From: Imbricaverruca yamaguchii
Lineage: Eukaryota > Arthropoda > Thecostraca > Neoverrucidae
Assembly: GCA_034440575.1 (NCBI GenBank)
Contig: JAOTOL010001656.1
Coordinates: forward strand, 4,255,001-4,319,000
DNA length: 64,000 nt
Direction of reading: 5' to 3'
The notes under the pieces were generated by a model. That model worked only from the letters and a program-made list of their open reading frames with translations. It was not told the origin of the DNA and made no database searches. Shown in pieces: positions 22,441 through 34,453 of this stretch. The translations under genes and the position numbers were made by a program. Every line of letters begins with the position of its first letter. Within the stretch, counting starts at the first letter, position 1.

Positions 22441-25400
22441 TTGACTGGCCTTTTGACAACGCGATGCCACTGCCAATGCATGTTCGATCGTCCAAACGAA
22501 ATGGGCGTAGGACCTAGGGATGTTCGAACGCGTGAGACATCTAAATGGTTTATCGGTCAATAACCTGCGATTATTCGAACACCGAGAACTTACATATATC
22601 CGGTGGGCTTTTCATATCCTATATGTACGGCAGAGATCTGTATTATCTGGCACCCTTGCCGTGTAGCATGTGGGTGTCCAGAACGGGTGAGCGGTGGAAA
22701 CGATGTATACTAAATTTTCGTGGTGGATAAATGTATTGTTCTACTGATTAGTGAGTGATTTTACTGAAGTAGAAAATGCATCCGCCCAATGCAATTTAGT
22801 GGCTATTGCATGTGCAGTTGGATCTCTGGGCTGTTTGCCCAAAGTAGATACATGCGCCGGAGGTGTTTGCGATCGCTCAACACCACAACACCACTTCCTG
22901 AGTAACAACTAGCTGACTTACCACCTACTGACTCACCTGCCGCTGCGCAGCTCTATGTTGACTCTGTCAGCTCGGTGGGGGCCGCATTACCCTGCCTAAT
23001 GTGCTGTATCTCGTGAGATGATTCCTAATCCGAACATGTCGCTTTTCATCGCTTCATTAGCATACCTTCCCACAATTGAGCGTACATTGCGTTCAGCATA
23101 TCCAAGTCACGTCTCTTTTTTAATACATAAGTTTCTTGTTGTTTAATGTTTATTGTCCACAATTTTCAGCAGCATATTGTGCCCTCTATAAAAGAAGTTA
23201 TTAGCTAAAAATGTAAACAGAACGGGTGAGCAGTTTTCATTTCAAACAGGTAAACGGCTGCCAGAACTGCATCGATACCTGATGACTACGCGATTCAGAT
23301 GTGGGCGTGTGATGCAGCACAATATCGAACGACCTGCGTCTTAAATGCATTCAGCGGGCTCGTGAATATGTCCGCACTCAGTGTCATCGCTAAAAATGTG
23401 TTCGCTTCTCTTAATAATCTATTAAATATGCCACACCTAATGGTTTCTACAAGTGCATACGGTACATTAAATAAAACAGGTTGCCTATTTCACCTGACTG
23501 GGACACATAAACCAAAGTTCTGCAATAGCATTGATGAGTCCGTCCTACCACATAAAACGTTTCGGAAGAACATGAATGTCGGACTGTACGCGACAAGTGG
23601 ATACAGACGTCATGTTATAAAAGCGAATAAGTTCTCTACTCTGAGACCTACGCCACACTGAGGAATGCACGGCAGAGTTCCCCTTTTGCACCCTTGCTGT
23701 GCAGCTTTGTTCACGTGCTTGCTCTCATATTTTTCGCTGCAACCCGTTGAGTGCACGGCTAGCTTTGCCTATGTCTCAGATCAGGTGAACAAAGAATCGC
23801 TACAGTGACATGAGGCTAGGTCGTGCCCTCGGGGCGTGCTTCTGGACCAAAGGATTTTGTTTGATGCAAATTATGACTGTGCGGGCGCCGGTTGGTCAGC
23901 GTGTCAGCTTCAGAAGACGGCGAGCACCGTCCGGCGACTGCCATCCCTTGGCCAGGAGCCGACTGGGAAATATCGGCTCCAAGGCGGAATTAAATCAAAC
24001 GTCTCCCACATTCGAAACAGGCGCATTAACCGAATGCAGTACCGAGATGGTCAGGTCGCATCGTTGAAACTCATGGAGCTAAGGCAAGTCAAAATCAGGT
24101 CATGATTGGTTTTTACGTCACAATGCGGATTTCTGATGCAAATACATTGCAATGTTTTGCACCAGCAAACTGCAGGAGGCGTAGTGCAAAGCTAGGATTA
24201 TAGTATAAAGAAAAGTAAAAAAGACACATAGATGACTCCAGGTCATCTGAAAGAGTGTAACAGAGATGATCGGTTCATCATAATTCTTCCATGCTTAGCA
24301 TTGTTGCTAATTAGCATTTCAACCGAAATACATCAACTGACACAATTATCTCCCCTCCAATATAGTGTTCCAAGAGCGCCAAGCTCAAATGCCAAGCAAG
24401 GTCATTGAGGTATGGCCAAATCCCTGAAATGTCCCTGAAACGCAACACACATATTGTAGGTGTTCTAGAGGCTTTCACGAAAATTAGGACTTTCGCGAAG
24501 CTACAATTCAAAAATCTGGATTCACAGGTGTAATATTGCACGCTTAAATCGTTTCTGATGTGAGGAAGGACGTGAAGCTTCATGCGAAATTCAGGAATTT
24601 CTAAAGAATAGCTAGTCAAATATTAAAACATTAATCAAAATTTTCATCATCCTCAAAAGGTGAAGCATCTGACTTTTTGTTTTCTTTCTTCCTTTCTTTC
24701 TTCTTTATTGAATTTCAACAGCCTGCCACCTTGTCGGTGATGTCGGCTGTTTAGGTGTTTATAGATGAGTTGCTAGATGTGGTCCAGACGATGCTGTAGG
24801 GGGTGCAGCGTGGGGAGGGTGGAGTGGTATGGTTGGGTCATTGCCGCTTCGTTTAACAGTACAAGAGCGTACATATATCATACACTAATATGCCTTTTGT
24901 TTTGTGTTCTGCTAGGTTCGGTTTTCTCTTTTTGGCCCTTTGGTTGTTTCGTTTTTCTGTTGACGTTATTTTTGTTTTGTTTGTTTTGATGTTTGCTAAA
25001 ATATAATTGTACACGTCATAGTTAGAGGAGGAAGAGATTAGATAAAGGGAATTCACAACACAGTTAGGACATTGTTCAGTGTCTGGAGGTTTTGGCACAG
25101 GTGTGCGATTTGTTGTTGGTAGAGGTGGTGTTTGGTTTGTTGTTTGCTCGTGTGGTAGGTGCATGGGTAGTGAGAGAGGTGTTGTCTGAACTGTTGTCTG
25201 AATTTGTGACTTTCGAGTTGGAAGCGTATATTTTTGCGTACTGCGTGTGATGATTCTGATGGATCTGGTACTGGTGATTATCACTCACTGTTTAAGCCTG
25301 AGCACATTCAGCTTCCAAAATCGTAGCTTTGTCAGCTCAGTACTTATTTCCTGGTAAACGACAATAGCTTTGTCGGCGGCCTTGACCTCCTGTGCACGCC

Positions 25401-25689
25401 AATGTGTTGGACGTTATTTTTAGTTTGCGTATCACTGGTACACATTGGCATGGTACAAGTTCCAAGTAACTGAAAGTTCAAGGATGCAGCTGAGGCTGAA
25501 GCTAAAATATTTGGCAGCTTGAGAAATTAGTTTTCTGTGAATGAAGGATCGTATGCGCAAGTATGCTGAGTGTTCTAAGCTCCAAAGATGGTCCACGGAA
25601 GCAATAACCCCAATAAATTTGTACACCCCTCCATCACATACATATAATGAAGATATATGACATCCTCTTCTAACCATTAAATATTCACA
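22441..25689. other. No gene recognised; strand-asymmetric G/T-rich stretch at 24770-25260
   Basis: No convincing coding frame. A CTTT-rich stretch (24676-24712) precedes about 490 bp in which the + strand is strongly G+T rich (24770-25260), giving Thr/Asn-rich minus-strand frames including TEQCPNC. I considered a retroelement ORF1 but see no supporting domain. Confidence 0.45.
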
Positions 25690-26022
25690 AAAGGTGTTCT
25701 CCTAGGTTCGATCATTGGGCGTCTGATATTTCTTTTATACATTAACGATGCCTGCAACGTTTCCAATGTGGATCGTGTTTACCTATTTGCAGATGATACT
25801 GCCGTAACTATGACAGCTCATGATCAATTTAAATTATGTTAACTATATGAGTTAATTCCCCAAAACACAGCATGATTTAATACCAATACATTGCTTATCA
25901 ATGCTGAAAAGACCGACTCTCAAACATTTTCCAGAGACCTATGTAATGACCTCCATATCAAAATAAATATGTTTCATATATCAAACCCCATCTGTGTAGC
26001 ATATCTAAACGTATTTGTACAC
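25690..26022 (+). pseudogene. Old non-LTR retrotransposon reverse transcriptase, 5' fragment
   Basis: The + strand reads GVLLGSIIGRLIFLLYINDA and then VYLFADDTAV. These are the conserved RT block GVPQGSxxGPLLFxLYIND in mutated form, followed by the catalytic FADD box. Stops follow soon after, although recognisable codons continue (INAEKTDSQTF, then YLNVFV). The sequence is cut by the CR1 copy at 26024 and resumes at about 26890. Substitutions in nearly every conserved position mark it as older than the CR1 copy. It belongs to a different LINE family from the CR1 copies here; the clade is not resolvable. Confidence 0.75.
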
Positions 26023-26023
26023 A

Positions 26024-26850
26024 TAAAGACATAAAGACATAAAAACATAAAAGATTAGTGCAACTATGAGCCACAAGGGCCCTTCTTGGTTACACTCTGT
26101 ACACTGTACCAGTTTCCCACCAAATCTGTCAATCAGCCCTCCCTGTAATACTGAAAAGCAAGCCCTCTATTCTTATAATGATTGTCTATGCTGTTTTTAA
26201 AGATGTTCAATGTGCTGCTACTGACAATGTTTTCTGGGAGCTGGTTTCAGTGTTCTACTACCCTGTTGGTGAAGAAAGTCTGCCTTAACCCTGTTCTGCT
26301 GTGGTTAACTTTAATTTTGAATTTATGACCTCTTATTGCATCATTTTTGTTCAATTCAAACATTTCCCCAAGATATCCCCTCCCCAGACCATGGACAAAT
26401 TTAAAGACCTCGGTAAGATCTCCTCTCAGCATTCTATATCTAAGTGAAAACATTCAATTTCTTCAATCTTTCCTCATGTGTCAGGTTGCTTATGCCATTA
26501 ACCATTTTTGTAGCCCTCTTTTGTACTCTCTCTAAAAGCCAACAATCTTTTTCATAGCTAGGAGACCACGCTTGGATGCAGTATTCCAAATGTGGCCTGA
26601 CATATGCACAGTAAAGCTTCCTGATCACTTCCTCTCTTCTGTATGATGCATTCCTATTTATTGCCCCGAGCATTCTCAGTGCCTACTTCCTGGCTTCCTT
26701 GGTCTGTTCTGATGCCCTCAGTTTTGTGTTTAGAATAACACCTAAATCCTTCTCCTGTTGAGTCACTGATAGCACTTGGCGACCCATCAAGTATGGACCC
26801 TTCATGTGCTGCTTACCTACATGCATACCTGCTTACCTACATGCTTACCT
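26024..26850 (-). mobile_element. CR1-type LINE, 5'-truncated copy, inserted in an older LINE
   Basis: Minus-strand copy of the 3' third of the same CR1 element as at 59311-61882. Residues such as KLYCAYVRPHLEYCIQAWSP and VQKRATKMVNGISNL are shared with it. Decay is slight: one frameshift near the NVFT/MFSLRYR junction and a Trp to stop (TGG to TGA) after NRVVEH. The 3' end (26024-26052 on +) has the family's ACATAAAG-type tail. At the 5' end the phrase GCTTACCTACATGCAT is repeated two to three times (26810-26855), probably a small duplication formed at the truncation point. Confidence 0.88.
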
Positions 26851-26887
26851 ACATCATCCAATGCCTGGAACGAATACATGAGTGGGA

Positions 26888-27300
26888 CACGAACTACATA
26901 CACGAATACATGACGTGGGAAAGTCATATCAATGCCAGTTGTTAAAAATAGCAGAACTCTTGGAATTTTACGAAAATCTAGGTACTTTCTATGGACTTGT
27001 GAATTGCTCCATTGTATAATTATTTAATCTTGCCATATCTGAATTAATATGCTGTGATCTGGGATAGTATTTTCCATACTAGGTCTGACAAGATTACTAA
27101 GCTACAAAAGTGTGTTATTATAATTGTCCATAAGTACGCATTAATATACCATGCAAATGAAATGTTCAGCAAGCGCAACATTCTCAAATACCTTGACACA
27201 ATACATGAACAATTTATTTGCATCATGCCATGTTTTCTTTACCAATCATTGCCGGTAAGAAATACGCGTGAAATAACCTTATGATCATCTTACAACAAAG
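26888..27300 (+). pseudogene. Old non-LTR retrotransposon, 3' continuation after the CR1 insertion
   Basis: After the CR1 copy the + strand resumes with MTWESHINA, then in shifting frames KIA..., LNYCDL-like and HTRSDKITKLQKCVI, IYHANEMFSKRNILKYLDTI. This is the usual post-RT sequence of non-LTR elements (TWxxHI, then a Y-x-x-x-x-W segment, then LQKxxxR). It contains several frameshifts and stops. Together with 25690-26022 it reconstructs a single element split by the CR1 copy. Confidence 0.7.
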
Positions 27301-30300
27301 ATATAGATTCAAGTTGTCATTGCATAAATTTCGTCCACGGCCGTTGCCAAAATATGTACAGTGGAAATTTGGATCTATTTCCTTGTTTTAACATGAGCAT
27401 AAGGTTATTTTATGCGTTTTTTACTCATACTCATGATGAACACAACCCTGCACCTTATCAAACAATCATTATCAGAATCTTTTTCTGACCCGTTTGAATT
27501 TAATCAACGAGGTGTCCCCAGAGATAGACAACATTTTAAAATAGCTTTATCCGTGGTCAATTATAGTATAGATGTTTCAATTGATGTTTGTTGCAGCAAA
27601 AGCCTGGCAATAACAAAAACTAAAGTAGGTAAGAGGAAAATGATCTGCTCTCACTTTCGTAGAATTAAATACGTACCTTGAAAAAACACCATTTTGAAGA
27701 TAAAAACATACCAGGTAATATAAGACAGAAAGATGGACATTCGAAATGAATGTCAGTTACAATGTGTTATGCATGATGATCTGCTTGTCTTATTCTGATA
27801 TTGTCGGTTTTCAAGCGTGTTTTCACGTCTTACTTTTTTCGTAGTATTCGTTTCTTCTTCGTAGTGTAGAAAAAGCCTAAGACAACCAATGCAAGATTGA
27901 AACATTTTATATTAGTTCCCTATTAACATCCAAGCATAGTCTCTCCTGGAGCCTTTGCCGACCTTACTAGCATTGATATTTGTTTGAGGCTATGTAGGAA
28001 CATCATTTACTAATATCTGGTGGTGGTCCAGTGAGAAGCACGAGCGGGAGGTGGTGTGATCTACCCTGACTTGCTCACCATGACCTACTTCTCACCACTG
28101 GAGTTTAACGTAGTTAGGTCACACCGGCATGGAAGGGCACTCATGCCTACGTGTTAATGGGTAGGAGAAGTAGGAAAAAATACCTAATGTCTAAAAATAA
28201 AGCAGTCAAATTTTTTTTTTCAGGAGTGGTGTGTACTTTGGTCTAGTACCTACTGTACACATCTGGTGACGTCACATGACAAGTTTGTGTTATTCTGTCC
28301 CCACTGCAATTTTCATAGAAAGTTCTGGGCCTGAGGTGAACAAGCCACAATGATGCAATCAATGTTGTCATCCAATGCTGTCACGATTGTTTAATGCGAG
28401 ATGGCTATTTGCACTTGTTCCCCTCCACAATCAGAAATCCTGGATTCGCTACTGGTGCGCGCCCAAGCCGCAGTCTGGTCTGTGCTATCTGGCTCGTTGG
28501 TACTGGGTCAGTGTTGGCTCCCTGGTCCAGTTTAATACATGTCCAGGTTGCGCAGATCTGGACAATTTAAGGTTGTCACGCGCATGCTCTTCTCCTACCC
28601 CATGCTCTGCGTCATCTCCCATACCCCATTTCCCCATTGTAAATATTGCATTACTTGACTCGGCAAAATGCTGTAATAGCCACGAGTTTATTGTGGATGG
28701 CCTGGATATACGTCTTTGTCCTTGTCTTTGTTTTTGTCTTTGTAAAAGATAACTTGAATTTTCGTCCGTCTAATCTGTTGCAGTGAGCTATGTTCCATAT
28801 TCTCTTCGCCGGACTTCTTCGTCTTATTTTGTACCTATGTTGTTTCACTGGCGAAGGCTACGGTGCATGCGCTGGATTACTAAATGTATATGAGGCGCAT
28901 TGCATTGGTTAAATGCCTGCTTCTCGAGTTTACCGGCGGCTCCACAGAACAGCGATGTAGCTGGAAATGGTGACAATCCAGAGGTGATCATGGCCCTGTA
29001 TGTTACTTTTGGCTTCGAGAGGTGTCGTCAGGCGGCACACCTCTTTATTAGCCAGCATGAATCTTCATATATGGTACGAAAATATGTAGCCATTCTCCGT
29101 AAAACATTGAAGTTGGACACAGTATTTTACTATCTGTGTGGTAGGTCGGGTTAGCTTCCTTGACAGCATGCGTGTAGATACTGAGGGTTGTGCTTCTTGC
29201 ATCACAATTTGTAGTCGAGCCCAATAATTCAGCCCAAAGATGAACGGCATGACGATGCTAAAGATATCAATGTTCATACACCTGACATGACATTTTGAGC
29301 TACCTGACATGTCAAACCACTGAGCAATGATCTGGTTTTCGAAAACCTGCACCTCAGAATCGGTTACGTTTTGTTCCTGGGACATTGCTCGTACTTAATG
29401 GCTTGAAACACAAAACTATTTTAGAAGATGACCGAGCTATGAACGATGGAATATTGAAACCAGAAATGTTATGGCTCGCATTTTACACCAATATGACATG
29501 AACTCAATGTGACCTTGGGATGTGTCTCTTTCTCAGTAGGTGGTGAACATTGCGTCAATGATATCGGGATCCACCAGATGGGGAGCATGCGTGTGAATGA
29601 GTTGATAATACATCTAAATATATATTGTGAGGGCTACGCTTGTAGCACCGAGCATAGCTAAGCATGAGGAAGTAGCATAGCAGTAGCGGGTTCCAAGCTA
29701 AGCATTCTGCTGGGCTTGGAACCCGCAACGCGTCTCTCGGAGGGGAAGTGAGCTGACAGCGTGCGAATGAGAGGTATCGGCTCGTAGGCGTCGTGTCTGG
29801 CTTGTTAACATTTTGTTATCGTGTATGCACTTCCATAGTTCAAACATTAACAGTGTGTCAGATGCCGCCGAAAATCCCAAACATTGCTGTTTAATTTGGC
29901 GTTTTTGTCACCATGACCAAATGTCAATCATAGCATATAGCGTAGGTGACCAATCGGTTTGTAAAACATCATCGAACCTTAAGTTTAGCAAGCTCCACAG
30001 TGCCGTTTGAATTTTACCCTGGCACGGTTTGTTCGGAAGATCATGGAGTGAGCCCAGCCTGCTTTGTGAACTGCGTTACTTCAGCACGTTCATAATGCTA
30101 GGGTTAATACCGGCCCATACATTACCCAATTTGATGTTCGTGAAGCAATGTGTAGTGTAGTTTAGTGTGTAGTGTAGTGTGGTGTATAGTGTATTTATAT
30201 ATGAATACTTCCACAAATGAAACAAACGTTTCGAAACCAAGATACCGCGACTCCGAAATCCAATGGGGTTTTGATTTATGGGCTTATTTTGGTCTAAATC

Positions 30301-30767
30301 TCCCTGGTCCTCACAACTTTTTGAACGCACCTACACCCGTGTTGGAGTCATGCAGTTAGACACCACTAATGCTTATGAGGACCTAAAATGGTCATGCAAC
30401 CATATGGTTGGCTCCTTGCCAATTCATAACTTCTTCACCAGCCATGTCTAAAAAAACGGAACGATTTTTACGACGCCGTACCAAGGCACCGATAATATTT
30501 ACTGAATTTCACGGTATCACACGGCGACATGGGAATGACTACTGGCCTGCCATCTACTGAGTGTCCACTCAACTATTGTCATCGAGTCGCTGCACCAGGC
30601 GGCGTTCTGCAGCGAGGCGGCTTCTTCCTCTCAGGAGACGTCTGATGTGTAAAAACTCGCGCTGTTGATCACTTCTTACAAACCTGCGCATAGCAGATTT
30701 CAGCGAATCACTTCAATGCATTTGAGCGAACAGCACCATTATAATGGAACTGTTCTCGCCAGCACAT
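27301..30767. other. No gene recognised; short AGTGT repeat and one hairpin
   Basis: Around 30148-30190 the + strand repeats TGTAGTGTAGTGTG. No known domain is visible in any frame, although 28900-29154 (+) and 29065-29385 (-) are open for 84-106 codons. A perfect hairpin at 29686-29726 is listed separately. Confidence 0.45.
29686..29726. repeat. 13-bp perfect inverted repeat (hairpin)
   Basis: GCGGGTTCCAAGC is followed after 15 bases by GCTTGGAACCCGC. The left flank repeats AGCATAGCTAAGCAT-like words. No U tract follows, and it does not fold as a tRNA. Confidence 0.85.
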
Positions 30768-30833
30768 GGGGGATATATATATATATACATATATATGCAT
30801 ATACATATATATACATATATATATATACATATA

Positions 30834-30913
<80 letters not shown>
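30768..30913. repeat. (TA)n / (ATATAC)n microsatellite
   Basis: About 145 bp of ATATAC, ATATGC and pure TA repeats directly abutting the 3' tail of the CR1 copy. Similar TA repeats lie at the other end of that copy (34015-34060), so the LINE is flanked on both sides by TA repeat. Confidence 0.95.
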
Positions 30914-30916
<3 letters not shown>

Positions 30917-33394
30917 ACATAAAAGACATAAAGATTAGTGCAACTCTGAGCCACAAGGGTCCTTCTTGTTGCACTCTGTACACTGAACCAGTTGCCCACT
31001 AAATCTGCCAATCAGCCCTCCCTTTAAAACTGAAAAAAAACCCCCTTTTTTTTTAAAAATTTTTTTTTTTTTTTTTTAAAAGTTTTAAAATGTGCTACTA
31101 AAAAAATTTTTTTTGTGGGAGGTTGTTTTATTTTTCACTCCTTTTTGGTGAAGAAATTTGTTAACCTTGTTCTGTGTGGTTAATTTTAATTTTGAATTTA
31201 TGACCTCTAATTGCATCATTTCTTTAAATTCAAAATTTAGGTATCCCCTCTCCAGACCATTGACAAATTTAAAGACCTCGATGAGATCTCCTCTCAGCCT
31301 TCTATATCTAAGTGAAAACATATTAATTTCTTCAATCTTTCCTCATATGCCAGGTTGCTTATGCCATTAACATTTTGTAGCCCTCTTTGTACTCTCTAAA
31401 AGCCAACAATCTTTTTCATAGCTAGGACCAAGCTTGGATGCAGTATTCCAAATGTGGCCTGACGTATGCACATAAAGCTTCTGATCACTTCCTCACTTCT
31501 GTATGATACATTCCTATTTATTGCCCGAGCATTTCGTGCTTTTCTGCTTCCTTGTCTGTTCTGATGCCCAATTTTGTGTTTAGAATAACACCTAAATCCT
31601 TCTCCTGTTAGTCACTGTGACTGGCCACCATCAAGTATGGAGCCTTCATATGCTGCTTACCTACATGCATGATTTGACTTATCAAGTTAAATTTCATTTG
31701 CCATTCTTCGACCACTTCACAAGTTCTCTAAGTCTTTTTAGCGAGATATGCTCATCCTGACCTGTTATTGCCCTAAAGACCTTCAAATCATCTGCAAATT
31801 TCAAAACTTTACTGCTTAGGCACTTTCATGTTATTTACAAATATAATGAACAGTAATGGCCTGTACTCCCCTGGGGGACTCCAAAGAACATTTTGCCATG
31901 ATGACTTTGTACCATTTAGCATCACTCTTTGCTGTCTATCTGAAAGCCACAACTCTATCCATTTTAAGATGCTACCTGCAATACCATGGGACTGAAGCTG
32001 TATCATTAACCGTTTATGGGGTACCTTGTCAAGGCCTTACTAAGTCAAGATATGCTACATCAACCTGATTTCCCTGATCAAATTGTTCTGTGGCGAAGTT
32101 CAAAAGTCCAAGAGGTTTGTGAGACACGATCGTCCTTTTCTAAATCCATGTTGAGTATCTTGAATCAATCTGCTACCTTCAGATAACTAACTATTCTATC
32201 CTTGATAATTGATTCGAGTACCTTGCAGACTAGGGATGTGAGACTTATTGGCCTTAGTTTTCAACTTTCCCTCTTTCTCCTTTCTTGAAAATAGGAACTA
32301 CATTTGCCCTTTCAATCGGTTGGAATTTCATTATGTGAAACTGATCTACAAAATATTATACTAGTTCCTTTTCTTCCCGCAACACCCTAGCATAAATATC
32401 ATCGGTCCTGCTGCCTTATTTGGCTTATTTTCCTGATATGATTGTAAACAACATCACTACCAATGAAATCAACATATTGTCAGATCCCATGTAACTGAAC
32501 TATGGTGTACGGTCGGCATTGGTCATATCTTCCAGTAAACACTGATTTGAACTGCTTGCTCAGCTCCTCAACCATCTCACTATCCTCACCCAATGTAGTC
32601 CCGTTTACTTCCAGTGGACCAATTGTGCTAGAAACTTTACTCGCTTGTAGAAACTAAGAACTTTTTACTGTCCCCATTACAGTTTCTAGCTAAATCCAGT
32701 TCCTTTGCTCGCTTTGTGTCTGTTTTTGTTCACAGTGTCTCTAGTTTTCGATACGCCTTTAGATTAATGACATTTGAGGCTTCTTTAAAAACTCTAAATG
32801 AGTTTTCTTAGCCCTAATTGCTTTTATCACGTCTGTGTAAGCCATGCTGGCTTTCCTACCCTTCTTTGCGTCTTTGCTTTTGGGGACATGTTAATCTGAG
32901 TTTCCTTTAAGTAAGATTTGAACTTTTCCCACATTTCACAGGCATTTAAATTGGAGAATTCTTCTTCCCATCTGATGGCACTTAAAGCCGCTCTCATGCC
33001 GTTAAAATCTGCTCTGTTGAAATTTGGAACCTTTACCAATTATCCTTGATAATTTCCTACATGTGCCTTGAATCTAACTATGTTATGGTCACTTTTTCCC
33101 AGAGTTTCACCTACGTCAAGTCTTGAACCAAGTCACTTAAATCCGAGAATACAAGGTCCAGAATGAACCATGCCTGGTAGGTTCCGATACAAACTGGTGT
33201 AAGAACAGGTCCTCTTCAGGCATTTCCTGAACATTTTGCATATGGGAGCCAACACCAGATTTTCATAACCTTTTAGATTAAAGTCACCGAGAATAAGGCA
33301 CTTCCTCTTAAAGTTTCTACTGATTTCCTCACAAATCACCTTGTCAAGCTCCAGTTGCTGAGAATGTGGCAGGGTTCCTGATCGGTGAAAGCTC

Positions 33395-33886
33395 CTATCC
33401 TAAGAGTATTGCTGTTGCCTTTTCCCACAGTGACATAAGCCAAATGGACTCCACAGACACATTTTTATCCCCACCTGCTACTTTTTGAGAACTGAATAAG
33501 CTATTCACATAGAGCATTACACCACCCCCTTTCATTGCTGGACCCCTATTGCACGAAAACATATTGTATCCCTGGATCTCATAGTCCTGTAAGTTATCTC
33601 CAAAATATCCTTCACTGACCCATGCCTCCGTAATGCAAACAAAATCCGGTTCCTCCTCAGCAACATAACACTTGAACTCATCAAATTTGGAACGGATACT
33701 CTGAGCATTAAACATCATACACTTAACAAATGCTCCATAACCACCTTTGGCTTTTTCATATTGAGGAGTTCTTTTATCACTAGATGAACTATAACTCTGT
33801 CCCCTTGAGTTGCTGCTGTCCCTATTTGCAGACTTTGAGGTTCTATTGCCTTGGCTGACACTATTGGAATATTCCTGAGTTGGCAA
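33395..33886 (-). pseudogene. CR1 ORF2 N-terminus: AP-type endonuclease domain
   Basis: Minus-strand frame of 163 codons. After a Ser/Asn/Arg-rich start it reads FVKCMMFNAQSIRSKFDEF and then FVCITEAWVSEGYF, YNMFSCNRG and GGGVMLYVNSLF. These are the N-A-Q-S-I, I-x-x-T-E-x-W and G-G-G-V-x-x-Y blocks of the apurinic-like endonuclease of non-LTR retrotransposons, which nicks target DNA to prime reverse transcription. The frame breaks before the GDFN block, which is present further on (33333-33133) in a separate frame (RKCLILGDFNLKGYENLV). Residues match the start of the copy at 59311. Confidence 0.85.
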
Positions 33887-33915
33887 TGCAATTTAATCCC
33901 TCCCCACCCCATTTC

Positions 33916-34014
33916 CTAGTTTCCTTGAAGGACATGCTCATATACTTTGCCTAACACATGGACCCCCTTCTCAGAAAAATGCAGGCCATCCCTCTGATAG
34001 AGGTCCCACGATGG
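33916..34014 (-). pseudogene. CR1 ORF1 C-terminus (esterase-like end)
   Basis: The minus strand reads PSWDLYQRDGLHFSEKGVHV then LGKVYEHVLQGN and a stop at 33918-33916. The R-D-G-x-H-x-S-x-x-G pattern is the last catalytic (Asp/His) block of SGNH/GDSL-type esterases, a domain known at the end of ORF1 in CR1-clade LINEs. ORF2 begins about 30 bp downstream. The upstream part of ORF1 is missing: sequence changes abruptly to TA repeat at 34015. Confidence 0.7.
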
Positions 34015-34015
34015 A

Positions 34016-34056
<41 letters not shown>

Positions 34057-34078
34057 GTGTGTGTGTACGTATATATAT
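34015..34078. repeat. (TA)n(TG)n microsatellite between CR1 and Penelope arm
   Basis: TA repeats, then TTTGTGTGTGTGTG and ACGTATATATATG, at the junction between the 5' end of the CR1 copy and the left Penelope arm. The right arm has the mirror image (CA then TA). Confidence 0.93.
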
Positions 34079-34107
34079 GAATAGTTTGGAAGCAGATTAC
34101 TTGATAT

Positions 34108-34372
34108 GCAGGTTTCGTTGAATACGATTGCGAGTTCAGCATTGGTGATGTTTTTGCTTGTGGATTCAATTGGTCGTACTTTCTTCCTTGTCTCTTCATT
34201 GTGTTTATGTAATATTTCGCCGTGGTACATGATGGTGAAGATTGCGATTAGCACATAGAGCATGTCTGTATTCTATGGACGTTTCGTCTTAACCGTAGAC
34301 ATTTTCAAGAAGGCGTGTTGGGAAGTCACATTGATGAAATATACACTCTCGATTATTTATGTTTTGGGTGAC
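34108..34372 (-). repeat. Left inverted terminal repeat of the Penelope-like element
   Basis: The reverse complement of 34372-34108 matches 36347-36596 almost throughout. Shared pieces include GTCACCCAA, GAGTGTATATTTCATCAATG, TGACTTCCCAACAC, CTTGAAAATGTCT, GAATACAGA, GGCGAAATATTACA (GGTG on the right) and GCTGAACTCGC. At 34309-34277 (minus) it holds a hammerhead-like order: CTTGAAAA, hairpin GTCT-ACGGTTA-AGAC, GAAACG. Confidence 0.85.
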
Positions 34373-34453
34373 TATTTTGGGTGTTTTGGATGACTATTTT
34401 GGGTGTTCTGATGACGATGTCTGGATTGTTTCGTAACTCTTGTGCTGCTAGTT

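Larger units (their letters stand above)
30914..34014 (-). mobile_element. CR1-type LINE, near full length at its 5' side, heavily indel-damaged
   Basis: Minus-strand element running from an ORF1 3' end (34014-33916), through ORF2 endonuclease (33886-33395) and reverse transcriptase, to the ACATAAAG-type tail at 30914-30932. Aligned by eye to the copy at 59311-61882, the RT half carries dozens of 1-4-base deletions, and 31030-31110 is a series of long A, C and T homopolymer runs where the related copies have ordinary sequence. This breaks the RT frame throughout. The 5' half (about 32827-33886) is better preserved. Either this copy decayed by deletion or the assembled sequence here is poorly polished. 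Confidence 0.88.

Noticed and set aside
23299..23661. 120-codon + frame
   Set aside because: No recognisable motif, no repeat, no neighbouring exon; length is within chance for this composition.
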